64,000 nt of DNA from Mycobacterium sp. ITM-2016-00317 (GTDB taxonomy: Bacteria > Actinomycetota > Actinomycetes > Mycobacteriales > Mycobacteriaceae). Position numbers and translations under genes: made by a program. The stretch is from positions 4,340,001-4,404,000 of the forward strand of contig NZ_CP134399.1 in the NCBI RefSeq assembly GCF_002968295.1. Reading direction: 5' to 3'. The notes under the pieces were generated by a model, which ran no database searches, was not told the origin of the DNA, and worked only from the letters and a program-made list of their open reading frames with translations. Each line of letters opens with the position of its first letter. The stretch's first letter is position 1. Of this stretch, positions 45,079-54,382 are shown piece after piece.

Positions 45079-46730
45079 CCCCGGTCTCCGTTCTGCGGGA
45101 ACATCCCCGGCGGCGCGCCGCGGCCGTCCCAGTTGAGCAGGTTCACCCGCGAGGGGCGGGTGTCGTTGGCGCCCATGTGCTCACCGGTCTGGCGGTGCTG
45201 CAGCGCGTGGAACGTCTCCACCGCCACGGGCACCGGCACCCCGCTGGCCTCGCCGAACGGCCCGGACTCGAACATGCCGGGCCCACCCTCGAACGACAGT
45301 GAGCAGCCCGGTTCCTCCACCCCGGGCAGCCCGTCGGTGGCGTACGCGGTCGGAATGACGTAGCGCTCTTCATATTTGGCCAGGGCCAGCAGCCGGTACA
45401 TGTCGTACATCTGTTCCTCGCTCATGCCCACCGACTCCGGGATCTCCGGTTGCGTCACCCGGCCCAGGTTGATGTCACGCATGTAGGACCTCATCGCGGC
45501 CAGCCTGCGCAGCACACCCTCGACCACCGCGGTGTCGCCGGCGGTGAACAGGCCCGCCAGGTACTCGATCGGGATGCGCAGCGCCTCCAGCGCGCCGAAC
45601 AGGTTGCCCAGTTCCTCGCCGTCGTGACCGCTGCGGCTGACCGCGTCCACGACCGGTGACAGCGGCGGGATGTACCAGACCATCGGCACGGTGCGGTATT
45701 CCGGATGCAGCGGCAGCGCCACCTGATAGCGCTGGATCAGCGCGTAGATGGGCGAACGCTGGGCGGCCTCGATCCATTCGTCGGAGATCCCCTCGGCACG
45801 GGCGGCGGCGATCACCTCGGGGTCCTCGGGGTCGAGCAGGATCGACCGGTGCGCAGCGTACAGATCGGTGTCCTCGGGCACCGAGGCCGCCTCCAGCACC
45901 CGGTCCACGTCGTAGAGCACCAGACCCAGGTAGCGCAATCTGCCGACGCAGGTCTCCGAGCACACCGTCGGCAGGCCCACCTCGATGCGCGGATAGCACA
46001 GCGTGCACTTCTCGGCCTTGCCGGTCTTGTGGTTGAAATACACCTTCTTGTAAGGACATCCGGACACGCACATCCGCCATCCGCGGCAGCGGTCCTGGTC
46101 GACGAGCACGATGCCGTCCTCGCTGCGTTTGTACATCGCGCCCGACGGGCAGGACGCGACGCACGATGGGTTCAGGCAGTGCTCACAGATCCGCGGCAGG
46201 TAGAACATGAACGTCTGCTCGAGTTCCAGCCGGACCTGTTCGCTGACCTGCCGCAGCACCGGATCGCCGGGCACGATCTCCGGCGACCCACCGAGGTCGT
46301 CGTCCCAGTTCGCCGACCACTCGACCTTCATCGACTCGCCGGTGATCAGGCTGCGCGGCGGCGCCACCGGCATGTGTTCGCCCAGCGGAGCATTCGTGAG
46401 GTTCTCGTAGTCGTAGGTCCACGGCTCGTAGTAGTCGTCGATCGACGGCAACTTCGGATTCGAGAAGATGTGCAGCAGTTTGTCGAAGCGTCCGCCGCCG
46501 CGCAGCCGCAGCCGGCCCCGCCGGTCCCGGACCCAGCCGCCGCGCCAGCGGTCCTGATCCTCGTAGGTGCGCGGGTACCCCTGGCCCGGCCGGGTCTCGA
46601 CGTTGTTGAACCACACGTACTCAGTGCCGGGCCGGTTGGTCCACGCCTGTTTGCACGTCACCGAACAGGTGTGGCACCCGATGCACTTGTCCAGGTTCAT
46701 CACCATCGCCATCTGCGCCATCGGTTTCAC
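45075..46730 (-). CDS. narH: Respiratory nitrate reductase beta subunit NarH
   Basis: A 551-residue iron-sulfur protein. Cluster motifs: CIGCHTCSVTC (near residue 16), CEHCLNPSCVASCP (near 185), CRGWRMCVSGCP (near 216) and CTLCYPRIEVGLPTVCSETC (near 245). CRGW has Trp where a fourth ligand would be, as in NarH, giving one [3Fe-4S]. GTG 46730 (MKPMAQMAMVMNLDK) overlaps the end of the narG remnant as GTGA. The protein looks intact. Confidence 0.94.
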   Translation of the reverse strand: MKPMAQMAMVMNLDKCIGCHTCSVTCKQAWTNRPGTEYVWFNNVETRPGQGYPRTYEDQDRWRGGWVRDRRGRLRLRGGGRFDKLLHIFSNPKLPSIDDYYEPWTYDYENLTNAPLGEHMPVAPPRSLITGESMKVEWSANWDDDLGGSPEIVPGDPVLRQVSEQVRLELEQTFMFYLPRICEHCLNPSCVASCPSGAMYKRSEDGIVLVDQDRCRGWRMCVSGCPYKKVYFNHKTGKAEKCTLCYPRIEVGLPTVCSETCVGRLRYLGLVLYDVDRVLEAASVPEDTDLYAAHRSILLDPEDPEVIAAARAEGISDEWIEAAQRSPIYALIQRYQVALPLHPEYRTVPMVWYIPPLSPVVDAVSRSGHDGEELGNLFGALEALRIPIEYLAGLFTAGDTAVVEGVLRRLAAMRSYMRDINLGRVTQPEIPESVGMSEEQMYDMYRLLALAKYEERYVIPTAYATDGLPGVEEPGCSLSFEGGPGMFESGPFGEASGVPVPVAVETFHALQHRQTGEHMGANDTRPSRVNLLNWDGRGAPPGMFPQNGDRG

Positions 46731-47005
46731 TGGTAGACCACCTCCTGCGAGCGGCGACGCACGACGGTGACCTCGTCGCGCTGATTTCCTGTGGGCCCCA
46801 GGTAGTTGAACGCGAACGCGGTCTGGGCGTAACCGCCTGCGAGGTGGCTCGGCTTGACCAGCAGCCGGGTCAACGAGTTGTGGATGCCGCCGCGGCGTCC
46901 CGTGGTCTCGGTCAGCGGCACGTCGATCACCCGCTCCTGCGCGTGGTAGACGAACACCACCCCTTCGGGCATCCGGTGGCTGACGATCGCCCGGCACACT
47001 ACGCC
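46727..47005 (-). pseudogene. narG: narG remnant: last ~92 codons of the nitrate reductase alpha subunit
   Basis: From GVVCRAIVSHRMPEG to the stop, the frame matches the C-terminus of NarG, including VYHAQERVIDVP, RGGIHNSLTRLLVKPSHLAGGYAQ and FNYLGPTGNQRDEVTVVRR. Full NarG is about 1,230 residues, so over 90% including the whole molybdopterin-binding region is gone. The frame upstream of about 47005 continues without any NarG likeness. The gene order narG-H-J-I is otherwise standard, and the GTGA overlap with narH is kept. Confidence 0.85.
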
Positions 47006-47410
47006 GGCGACATGTCCCTGAGCAGCAGTGCACCCGTCTCCGGCAGTGTCGCCGTGCTCACCGCCTGAGCAAATCAAACTCGCCGGGTCCGCGCGGCGTT
47101 TCCCGTTGATCGAAACAATCGGCGGCACAGGACTTTCGGTACGCAAAGACCAGGTCACGTCACCGGGTGAGCTGCACCGCCACCCAAGCGCCGAAACCGC
47201 AGTTACATGGCCGGATCCTGGTATGTCGCGGGGTTGCGCGCCGACACGGCGGACGCCACTGTCCGGTGCCGGGCTCGTTACGCAGCCACGCCCGGCGCCG
47301 CGCAGCCAGCGCAGCGCGCGGCGTCGCGCGCTTGAGGCACCGAGTACTGGAGTCCTGTGCGAACATGCCAAGTAGCGCGGCGGTGTCGTCGGCGGATTGG
47401 AGTGTGCTCA
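47006..47410. other. Non-coding stretch between the narG remnant and the hydrolase gene
   Basis: About 400 bases with no supportable gene. This is the deletion scar region: no other NarG segment is recognisable in any frame. The right part presumably carries the promoter of the hydrolase at 47411, and GC-repeat-rich DNA (GCGC runs) fills 47280-47330. Confidence 0.5.
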
Positions 47411-48997
47411 GTGCGTGTGTTCATCCGGTCACTGCTCGTCACCGTCGTTGCCGTGCTCGGCGCGACGGTGCTGGCCATTGGTTCGTCTCTGACCGCCGCG
47501 GTGGCGGCGCTGGCCGACCCCGTTGCTCTGATCATGGGCAACAGCGGCCGCCCCTGGCCCGAGGAGTCCTACGTCGCCAATGCCATGCGGCGCTACATCG
47601 AGCCCAATTCGACCTGCGGAACCGAGACCTGCGAAGCCCGCAACGTCTACGGCCCGGAGGAGTTCTGGCCGGTCTACGGCGGGCTGACCGCGATGAGTTT
47701 CAACCGGTCGACCGCCGTGGGGCTGGATTACCTCGACGCCGCGTTGCAGCAGCAGCTGCACGCAGAGCCCGGGGAGAAGGTGGTCATCTTCGGGTACTCG
47801 CAGAGCGGCCGGATCACCAACCTCCAACTACGTGACCTCGCAGATCCGGACTACGCAGTGGGCAACGACAAGATCGTGCCGGATGCGGACCAGCTTGAGA
47901 TCGTCCTGGTCGGCAACTGGAGCCGCCCCAACGGTGGGATCGGGTCCCGGTTCAACGGCATCACCGTCCCGATCCTCGACATCACCTTCGACGGGCCCAC
48001 CCCGACCGACACCGGTTACCGGATGACCGACATCTCCTACGAATACGACATCATCTCCGACGCGCCGCTGTACCCGATCAATCTGTTGGCGACGGCCAAC
48101 GCGGCGCTGGGCTTCTTCTACGCCCACCTGACCTATGCCGACCCCTCCGCCACCGGCGCGGCCTTCCCCTGGGGTTCGCACAGTGAAGCGTCGTTCGAAG
48201 AGCTGCTGGCCTCGTCGACGGTGCAGAAGTACCCGGGCAAGGGTCAGGATCCGAACGGCAACCCCGAGGACTGGGACAACACCTACGTCCTGATCCCGTC
48301 GAAGCACCTTCCGCTGCTGCAGCCGATCCGCGATCTCGCAGCCGCCACCCGCACGTCCGCGATCATCGAGCCGCTGATGTTGTTGATCGAGCCGACGCTG
48401 AAGGTGCTGATCGACACCGGGTATGACCGGACCATCCCGATGGGCAAGGACACCCCCGCCCGCTTGATCCCGCTGATCAACCCGTTCAAGCTGACCGCCG
48501 ACCTGGCCAAGGCGGTCGGTCAGGGTATCCACGACGCGCTCGGAATCAAATCGGCGGTCCCCGCCGCGCCGACGGTCACCCCCTCCACCGAGAGCGCTTC
48601 GCCGCTGAGCGACTCCCAGACGGTTGCCGGCAAACGCCTCGACAAGCCGGCGAAGGTGCCCGCCAAAGACGAGACACCCACGGCGGCCGAGGAATCCAGC
48701 GACAGCTCAAGACATCAGGACGAGGACGGGGACGCGGCAACGGACGCGACTGCGGACGCGGACGAACTGTCGGGCGGCAGCGAGCAAGACGCCGTCGAAC
48801 AAGACGCTGTGGAGCAGGACGCCGTCGAACAGGACGCCGACGATCCGGCGGACAGCACGGACAGCACGGACAGCACGGACAGCACGGACACCACGGACGA
48901 GAAGGACACCGAAGACACGGTGCGGCAACCCGGCACCTCGGACTCCACCGATGCAGCCGACTCCGACGACGCCACTTCCGACCGCGCCGCCGCGTAG
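47411..48997 (+). CDS. Exported PE-PPE-domain serine hydrolase with acidic repeat tail
   Basis: A 528-residue protein. Residues 1-38 are a signal peptide ([27 protein letters not shown] is the core). An alpha/beta hydrolase of the PE-PPE family follows: [16 protein letters not shown], the nucleophile elbow FGYSQSGRI near residues 126-134, and [16 protein letters not shown]. Residues 390-528 are Asp/Glu/Ser/Thr-rich, with four EQDAV-type units and DST repeats. Family members are esterases acting on cell-envelope lipids. GTG 47411 is chosen because GGAG lies 9 bases upstream. Confidence 0.78.
   Translation: MRVFIRSLLVTVVAVLGATVLAIGSSLTAAVAALADPVALIMGNSGRPWPEESYVANAMRRYIEPNSTCGTETCEARNVYGPEEFWPVYGGLTAMSFNRSTAVGLDYLDAALQQQLHAEPGEKVVIFGYSQSGRITNLQLRDLADPDYAVGNDKIVPDADQLEIVLVGNWSRPNGGIGSRFNGITVPILDITFDGPTPTDTGYRMTDISYEYDIISDAPLYPINLLATANAALGFFYAHLTYADPSATGAAFPWGSHSEASFEELLASSTVQKYPGKGQDPNGNPEDWDNTYVLIPSKHLPLLQPIRDLAAATRTSAIIEPLMLLIEPTLKVLIDTGYDRTIPMGKDTPARLIPLINPFKLTADLAKAVGQGIHDALGIKSAVPAAPTVTPSTESASPLSDSQTVAGKRLDKPAKVPAKDETPTAAEESSDSSRHQDEDGDAATDATADADELSGGSEQDAVEQDAVEQDAVEQDADDPADSTDSTDSTDSTDTTDEKDTEDTVRQPGTSDSTDAADSDDATSDRAAA
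48782..48892 (+). repeat. Tandem repeats inside the hydrolase tail
   Basis: Four copies of a 15-base unit (GAACAAGACGCCGTC and variants, 48782-48841) encode EQDAV. They are followed by four full copies plus a partial copy of the 9-base unit GACAGCACG (48851-48892). In-frame units of this kind can change copy number by slippage without breaking the frame. Confidence 0.7.
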
Positions 48998-49110
48998 CGA
49001 CCAAGCCCCACCCTGCACCACGGCCGCCGGGCCTCGAAAAGCGTTGCCGGCTACCAATTGACGCAAGGGAAGCCGTACACGGCGTGAGCCGCCCGGCTGC
49101 CCCTGGCGCT

Positions 49111-49521
49111 TCAGTCAGATCCTGCGAAGTCCGCTGCGTCGAGCAGGCGGGCCAGGTCCGGCAGCCACGCCCGGTCGGCGGGCACCCACGGCAGGTCGTC
49201 GATCTCGGCACCGTGCACCCAGCGCAGCGCGCGGTGGTCGTGCGGCGCCACCACTCCGCCGGTGCGGGTGACCACGTAGGCGCGCAGACTCGCGGTGGGA
49301 CTCAACGCGACCTCGGCGCCGAGTCGGGCCCCGACCGTCACGTCCACGCCGAGCTCCTCGTTCAACTCCCGGGCCAACGCGCTCTCGTCGCTCTCCCCCG
49401 GGGCCACCTTGCCGCCGGGCAGTTCCCAGAGACCGGCCAGTTCCGGCGGGCGGGCGCGCTGGGCCACCAGCAGCGCCCCGCGCTCGACGAGCGCACCGGC
49501 CACCACGATCAAGTTCGACAC
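49111..49521 (-). CDS. mutT2: Nudix hydrolase MutT2 (8-oxo-dGTP / CTP pyrophosphatase)
   Basis: A 136-residue enzyme with an exact Nudix box [24 protein letters not shown] (GX5EX7REUXEEXGU, residues 37-59). The N-terminus [34 protein letters not shown] is typical of MutT. It cleans oxidised or non-standard nucleotides from the pool. Homologue of Rv1160. ATG 49521, divergent from phhB with only 27 bases between starts. Confidence 0.9.
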   Translation of the reverse strand: MSNLIVVAGALVERGALLVAQRARPPELAGLWELPGGKVAPGESDESALARELNEELGVDVTVGARLGAEVALSPTASLRAYVVTRTGGVVAPHDHRALRWVHGAEIDDLPWVPADRAWLPDLARLLDAADFAGSD

Positions 49522-49548
49522 TGCGCCAGACGGTATACCGTCGAGACC

Positions 49549-49830
49549 ATGGCTGTGTTATCGGATGACCAGGTCGACGCCGCACTGTCCGACCTCGACG
49601 GCTGGGAACGTGCCGACGGGGCCCTGCGCCGGTCGGTGAAGTTCCCTGCGTTCCTCGACGGCATCGACGCCGTCCGTCGTGTCGCCGAGCACGCGGAGGC
49701 CAAGGACCACCACCCGGACATCGACATCCGCTGGCGGACTGTGACTTTCGCGTTGGTCACGCACTCCGAAGGCGGCATCACCGACAAGGACGTGCAGATG
49801 GCTCGCGATATCGACGGGATCCTCGGCTAG
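49549..49830 (+). CDS. phhB: Pterin-4a-carbinolamine dehydratase
   Basis: A 93-residue protein with the PCD active-site motif [25 protein letters not shown], whose first His pair is catalytic in the family. It dehydrates 4a-hydroxytetrahydropterin. Position matches Rv1159A. Its last 53 bases overlap the 3' end of pimE on the other strand. Confidence 0.92.
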   Translation: MAVLSDDQVDAALSDLDGWERADGALRRSVKFPAFLDGIDAVRRVAEHAEAKDHHPDIDIRWRTVTFALVTHSEGGITDKDVQMARDIDGILG

Positions 49831-51043
49831 CGATCCAGGCCAGCGTCGCCAACGTCGCCGCGATGTAGATCAGACCGGCCCACGCCAGGTACCACGGTCG
49901 CGGGATCACCCAGATGCTCGGCTGGGCGAAGCTGAGCAGCCACGGCACGCCGACCAGCGTCAGCGCCAGCCAGCCCCAGCCGAGCACCCTCGCCCCGAGT
50001 TCCCGGCGCAGCGGGCCGTGCAGCAGCCAGATCATCAGCGGGATCAACCACACCCAGTGGTGGGTCCACGAGATCGGCGACAGCAGCAGCCCGAACAGTT
50101 CAACGATGACGATGGCGCCCAGCCGGTCGTCGGCGCCGCCGATGGCCCGCCAGGCCAGCACCGCGAGCACGGCCGTCACCGCGATGCCGGCCAGCACCAC
50201 GGGCCCGTAGCCGGCGTCGTGTCCGAGGATCCGGGAGATGCCGCCCCGCCAGGACTGGTTGAACGACGTCCCGATCGGCCCCACCCGGTCGGCGTCGCCG
50301 AGCAGGTCGGTGAAGTAGAACCGGGTCTGCTCGCCGACCAGCAACGCCGACACGCCGACCGTCAGGAAGAACACGACGGCGGAGAACCCGACCGCCGCCC
50401 AGCGGCGCGCACCGACGAAGTAGAGCCCCGCCACCGCGGGTGTGAGCTTGACCCCGGCGGCCAACCCGACGAGCAGGCCGGACAGCCACCACTTCGAGGT
50501 GTAGACCGCGTAGAGCACCATCAGCACGAGCAGCACGTTGACCTGCCCGTAGTCGAAGGTGCTGCGCAGCGGCTCGGTCCAGATGCCGACCGCGGTCCAC
50601 AGCATCGCGACACGCCGGCCGCCCGGCGCCGACGACGAGGTCAGCAGCCGCTGGCTGAGGCGCACCACGCCGTAGAGCGCGGCGATGATGCCGAGCTGCC
50701 ACACGAACGCCACCAGGCCGAACGGCAGTAGCTGCATCGGGTAGAACACCACCGCGGCGAACGGCGGATAGGTGAACGGCAGCGGGAAGTCCGGCGTCTG
50801 CTCGCCGTAGACGTAGCTGTACAGCGTGCCGGGCCCGTCGAGTTCGGCGGCGCCGCCCACGTAGACGTGCAGGTCGACGAAGTTCGCGCCGTTGGGCACG
50901 AGGTAGGTCCAGGCCAGCCGCAGCGCGACGCTCAGCATCAGCAGGGCGGGCGCCGCCGCGCGCAGCCGGGCGGTCATCCCGGTGGGGTGTTCGGTGGTGT
51001 CGATGCGCCCGACTCTAGCGAGTGGGTCACCGTCCGCCTTCAC
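49778..51043 (-). CDS. pimE: Polyprenol-phosphate-mannose-dependent alpha-1,2-mannosyltransferase PimE
   Basis: A 421-residue GT-C enzyme with ten or more membrane helices. The loop [14 protein letters not shown] carries the catalytic-type Asp of the first extracytoplasmic loop, and the conserved [13 protein letters not shown] follows. It adds mannose to Ac1PIM4 to make polar PIM5/PIM6. Homologue of Rv1159. GTG 51043 is the longest start; ATG 50977 ([10 protein letters not shown]) is also plausible because the first 22 residues look non-essential. Tail-to-tail overlap of 53 bases with phhB. Confidence 0.9.
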   Translation of the reverse strand: MKADGDPLARVGRIDTTEHPTGMTARLRAAAPALLMLSVALRLAWTYLVPNGANFVDLHVYVGGAAELDGPGTLYSYVYGEQTPDFPLPFTYPPFAAVVFYPMQLLPFGLVAFVWQLGIIAALYGVVRLSQRLLTSSSAPGGRRVAMLWTAVGIWTEPLRSTFDYGQVNVLLVLMVLYAVYTSKWWLSGLLVGLAAGVKLTPAVAGLYFVGARRWAAVGFSAVVFFLTVGVSALLVGEQTRFYFTDLLGDADRVGPIGTSFNQSWRGGISRILGHDAGYGPVVLAGIAVTAVLAVLAWRAIGGADDRLGAIVIVELFGLLLSPISWTHHWVWLIPLMIWLLHGPLRRELGARVLGWGWLALTLVGVPWLLSFAQPSIWVIPRPWYLAWAGLIYIAATLATLAWIASRGSRRYREPSARPCR

Positions 51044-51175
51044 CTCCGTAACGGTTCCATAAATGCCACTCTTGTCACTTGAGTAACTCTAGTAACAGGC
51101 TAGCTTCGGGTGAAGGCGTGCCGTCTGTGTCATTCACGGCCCAACAGCGCCACCGACGGAAATGGGAGAACTTTC

Positions 51176-51775
51176 ATGCACCGCACCCGGAAATTGTTCG
51201 CCACATCGATGATCGCCGCGGCGGGGGCGGTGTCCGCTGCCGTCGCGTTGAGCGCCGGCGCTGCCGCTCAGCCGGCGCCCCTGCCCGCTCCCGCGCCCGC
51301 GCCGGCGCCTGAGGTCCCCGGCATGCAGTTCCTGCAGCAGCTCGCCGCCAACCCCGCCGCAGCCACCCAGCTGATGCAGGGCTTCGCGAACCTGATGGGC
51401 ACCACGCCGGCCGCGACGGCCACCACGACGCCCGCCACGCCGGTCACCGGACCGGGCGCAACCGCGTCGATCAACCTGCCGCAGCCGGCCAACGTGCTGC
51501 CCGGGGCGACCGCGCTGCCCGGCGGCAACGTGACCACGGTGCCGGTCGGCAACACCACCACGGTGCCGGCGACCGCCCCCGCGGCCCCCGCGTCCCCGCT
51601 GACGGGGCTGACCGACTCGCTGGGCGTTCCTGGCGGACTGGCTTCGCTGCTGCCCGCGGGCGCTCCGCTGGCCGGCCTACTGCCGACCGGCGCAGCCGCT
51701 CCTGCCGCTCCTGCCGCGGCCCCGGTGGCCGCTCCGATGCCGATCACGGCGCCGCTGCTGTCGGCCCTGCCCTGA
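51176..51775 (+). CDS. Secreted Ala/Pro-rich protein, Rv1158c-like
   Basis: A 199-residue protein with a clear signal peptide (MHRTRKLFATSMIAAAGAVSA, cleavage after about residue 32 at AAAQPAP). The mature chain is Ala/Pro/Thr-rich with only one ordered-looking segment, MQFLQQLAANPAAATQLMQGFANLMG. Its place beside pimE matches Rv1158c. ATG 51176 has GGGAGAA 6 bases upstream. The preceding 130 bases contain a doubled AGTAAC near 51081-51093 in an AT-rich promoter-like stretch. Function unknown. Confidence 0.75.
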   Translation: MHRTRKLFATSMIAAAGAVSAAVALSAGAAAQPAPLPAPAPAPAPEVPGMQFLQQLAANPAAATQLMQGFANLMGTTPAATATTTPATPVTGPGATASINLPQPANVLPGATALPGGNVTTVPVGNTTTVPATAPAAPASPLTGLTDSLGVPGGLASLLPAGAPLAGLLPTGAAAPAAPAAAPVAAPMPITAPLLSALP

Positions 51776-51837
51776 CGTTCGGCGCACGCCGAAGCCACCT
51801 GAAAACCATCTGTAAACGACCCATGTATTGGGGGATC

Positions 51838-52830
51838 ATGCCTACGACCCGGCTCATCTCAGCGAAGGCGACCGCGCTCACCACCCGGCTGGCGGTGTGC
51901 ACCTCTGCTCTGCTGCTGACGGCCGGCGTCACCGGAGTGGCGCACGCCGAACCGGCGCCTCCGTTGCCGATCGACGGGTTGCAGGCCCCCGGCCTGCCTG
52001 CCGTGCAGAGCATCGGACCGGTGATCCAGCAGGCGGCCTCTGATCCCACCAATGCGGCGTCGATGCTGATGGCGGCCGCCGCCGTGTTCGCCGGGGACAT
52101 GGCGGCGCCGCAGCCGTCACGCGATGTCGCGTCGGCGGTCAACTCCTTCGTCGCCCAGCCGGTCGCGCACGTCCCGGCGACCGGCGCGGTGCCCGGCACC
52201 GAGGCGCACCTGCCCGCCGGGGTGAACCCCGCCCATGTCGTCGGCCCCGTGCCCGAGGCCGTGCCGCACGCACTGCCCGAGGCACACGCACCCGCGGCGG
52301 TTCCGGCGCCGCCCGGCCCGGCGCCCGACCCGGCGGCCGCCGGTCCCGCACCCGCGCCCGCCCCGGAGGTCGCCACGCCGGTGGCAGCCACACCCGGCGC
52401 AGCGCCCGGACTCGGCCCGGACGCACCGGTGACCCAGGACTTCCTGTATCCGTCGATCAGCAACGGGTGCCTCGCCGACGGCGGCAACGTGCTCGCCACC
52501 GCGATCTCGGTGGCCGGCCCGGCGACCATCCCGCTGCCCGGTCCCGGCCCCGGTCAGACCGCGTACGTGTTCACCGCGATCGGCACCCCCGGCCCGGCCG
52601 CCGAGCAGAAGTTGCCGCTGAACGCCACGTGGGTGAACCTGACCACCGGCAAGTCCGGCAGCGTCACCCTCAAGCCGCGCCCGGACATGAACGCGAACGG
52701 GCCGACCACGCTGACCGCGATCGCCGACACCGGGTCCGGCAGCATCATGTCGACGATCTTCGGGCAGGTCACCACCACCGAGAAGCAGTGCCAGTTCATG
52801 CCGACGATCGGCTCGACCGTCGTCCCGTAA
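51838..52830 (+). CDS. Secreted Ala/Pro-rich protein, Rv1157c-like
   Basis: A 330-residue exported protein. The signal peptide ends near residue 38 (TAGVTGVAHAEPAP). A helical part is followed by an Ala/Pro/Val-rich linker (about 110-210) and a C-terminal beta-rich domain from QDFLYPSISNGCLADGG onward, with two Cys (NGC and KQC) that could pair. ATG 51838 is used because GGGGGATC precedes it; ATG 51823 lacks a site. It ends 14 bases before the IS30 element. Matches Rv1157c in position. Confidence 0.75.
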   Translation: MPTTRLISAKATALTTRLAVCTSALLLTAGVTGVAHAEPAPPLPIDGLQAPGLPAVQSIGPVIQQAASDPTNAASMLMAAAAVFAGDMAAPQPSRDVASAVNSFVAQPVAHVPATGAVPGTEAHLPAGVNPAHVVGPVPEAVPHALPEAHAPAAVPAPPGPAPDPAAAGPAPAPAPEVATPVAATPGAAPGLGPDAPVTQDFLYPSISNGCLADGGNVLATAISVAGPATIPLPGPGPGQTAYVFTAIGTPGPAAEQKLPLNATWVNLTTGKSGSVTLKPRPDMNANGPTTLTAIADTGSGSIMSTIFGQVTTTEKQCQFMPTIGSTVVP

Positions 52831-52844
52831 TCCCCCCACTGCGC

Positions 52845-54179
52845 CGGAATAGCATTCCTGGTCGTGATTCGCCCGGCGGATTCATACGGTCATTGCAACA
52901 TCGGGCGGTTTGAGGAGTTGCTGAGTGACCAGTGGTCGGCGGTTCGGGTGTGAGGTTCGGCGCGAGTTTTACGACCGGGTGTGTGCTGGTGCGCCGGTCA
53001 AGCACGCGGCTGTGGAGTTGGGCGTGTCTTTCCAGGCCGGCTACCTGTGGTGGCGCAAGGCTGGCGCGATGCGACTGCTCAATGGCAACGGTGGATCAGG
53101 TTTGGCTGAACCGGGTGATCTGACCCGGGTCGGTGGACCGGGGCGGCGGCTCAGTTTCGACGAACGTGTGGTGATCATGCGGGGTCTCGACGCGGGGTTG
53201 GGCTACGCCGCGATCGGGGCGAAGCTGGGCCGAGATCGCTCGGTCATCTGGCGCGAAGTGTCTCGCAACCGCACCGACGACGGGGACTACCACGCCCACG
53301 TGGCCCACGCCCGGGCCGCGCGGGCTGCGCGCCGGCCCAAGTCGTTCAAGCTGTCTGACCCGAACCTGTGCGCGGCGGTCGAAGCGTGGATGGACGACGG
53401 GTGGAGCCCCAAGCTGATCGCTGAGGTGTTGGCCCGTGATCACCCCGATGACAAGCTGGCACGGGTGAGCCACGAGACGATTTACCGCAGCCTGTATGTA
53501 CAAGCTCGTGGCCAGTTGCGCGCTGATCTGCATCGATGCTTGTCCACTCGACGAGCGGCGCGTAAGCCGCGCGGGCATGCCCAACGGCGCGGCACCTTCG
53601 ATGACGTGCTGCGTATCAGTCAGCGACCCGCCGAAGCCGCCGATCGCGCCGTACCCGGGCACTGGGAGGGCGACCTGATCGTCGGCGCCCGCGGCACCAG
53701 CGCGATCGGCACCCTGGTCGAACGCAGCACTCGATTCACCATCTTGTTGCACCTACCCATCGACCACACCTCCGAAGCGGTCGCCACGGCGATGCTCGAG
53801 GCAATGGCCGAACTCCCCGATCACCTGCGCCGCTCGATCACCTGGGACCGCGGCAGCGAAATGGCCCGCTGGCAGGACATCTCGCTGCAGCTCCAAGCCC
53901 CGGTGTACTTCTGCGATCCCCACTCGCCCTGGCAGCGCGGCAGCAACGAGAACACCAACCGGCTGCTACGCCACTGGTTTGAAAAGGGCAGCAATCTGAA
54001 CGGCTACACCAAAGCCGACCTGCAAGCCGTCGCCGACAAACTCAATACCCGACCACGCCCCACCCTTGACCTCGACACCCCCGCCCAGCGCATGGCCGCC
54101 CTGATTAACCAAGCGGCCTAAGCGTTGCCATAACCACTTGACTTTGAGCCCCGCGATCACGACCAGGAATGCTATTCCG
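52845..54179 (+). mobile_element. Complete IS30-family insertion sequence
   Basis: A 1,335-base element. Its ends are 24-bp perfect inverted repeats (52845-52868 and 54156-54179) starting CGGAATAGCATTCC, and the outer part is itself palindromic (GGAAT-AGC-ATTCC). One full transposase gene fills the interior. I could not find a convincing target-site duplication: flanks read GCGC on the left and CGGT on the right. It sits in the gap between the Rv1157c-like and DUF1059 genes and breaks neither. Confidence 0.85.
52925..54121 (+). CDS. IS30-family transposase
   Basis: A 398-residue DDE transposase. The N-terminal helix-turn-helix (LSFDERVVIMRGLDAGLGYAAIGAKLGRDRSVIWREV, near 75-112) binds the ends. 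The catalytic core has GHWEGDLIVG (first Asp), TWDRGSEM (second Asp) and FCDPHSPWQRGSNENTNRLLRHW (Glu). No stop or frameshift is seen, so the element may still move. Confidence 0.93.
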   Translation: MTSGRRFGCEVRREFYDRVCAGAPVKHAAVELGVSFQAGYLWWRKAGAMRLLNGNGGSGLAEPGDLTRVGGPGRRLSFDERVVIMRGLDAGLGYAAIGAKLGRDRSVIWREVSRNRTDDGDYHAHVAHARAARAARRPKSFKLSDPNLCAAVEAWMDDGWSPKLIAEVLARDHPDDKLARVSHETIYRSLYVQARGQLRADLHRCLSTRRAARKPRGHAQRRGTFDDVLRISQRPAEAADRAVPGHWEGDLIVGARGTSAIGTLVERSTRFTILLHLPIDHTSEAVATAMLEAMAELPDHLRRSITWDRGSEMARWQDISLQLQAPVYFCDPHSPWQRGSNENTNRLLRHWFEKGSNLNGYTKADLQAVADKLNTRPRPTLDLDTPAQRMAALINQAA

Positions 54180-54185
54180 CGGTGA

Positions 54186-54332
54186 TCAGTAGGCCATGAA
54201 CAGGATCGCGTCGCGGTCGTAGTCGCGGCCGGGGTGCACCTCGGACAGGTGCTTCTGGGCCTTCTCCACGAGGTCGTCCTCGTCCTTACCGGTGATCGCT
54301 TCGCCGCAGGGGCAGTTGAGGTGAGTCTTCAT
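54186..54332 (-). CDS. Small DUF1059-type protein
   Basis: A 48-residue protein starting at ATG 54332 (MKTHLNCPCGEAITG) and ending at TGA 54186. It has a CPCGE Cys pair, a helix (DEDDLVEKAQKHLSEVHPG) and a DYDRDAILFMAY end, matching DUF1059 small proteins that carry CxC and HxxxxHP motifs. Function unknown. Its 3' end lies only 6 bases from the IS30 right repeat. Confidence 0.8.
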   Translation of the reverse strand: MKTHLNCPCGEAITGKDEDDLVEKAQKHLSEVHPGRDYDRDAILFMAY

Positions 54333-54382
54333 GCGTTCACAATGACACAGCCTCCGGCGCGCGATGAGACAAGATCGACAAC

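Noticed and set aside
47006-47410. Possible further narG fragments upstream of the remnant
   Set aside because: Read in all frames on both strands without finding any NarG motif such as the molybdopterin-site Cys or GGSPR-like loops.
48782-48892. Tandem repeats as a CRISPR-like array
   Set aside because: Units of 9 and 15 bases are contiguous, in frame and code for EQDAV and DST runs; no spacers.
49778-49830. Overlap of phhB and pimE as a sign of a false gene
   Set aside because: Both proteins have clear family motifs and both keep their usual length; a 53-base tail-to-tail overlap is plausible.
52841-54183. Target-site duplication of the IS30 element
   Set aside because: Bases outside the 24-bp repeats (GCGC and CGGT) do not match over 2 or 3 positions in any register tried.
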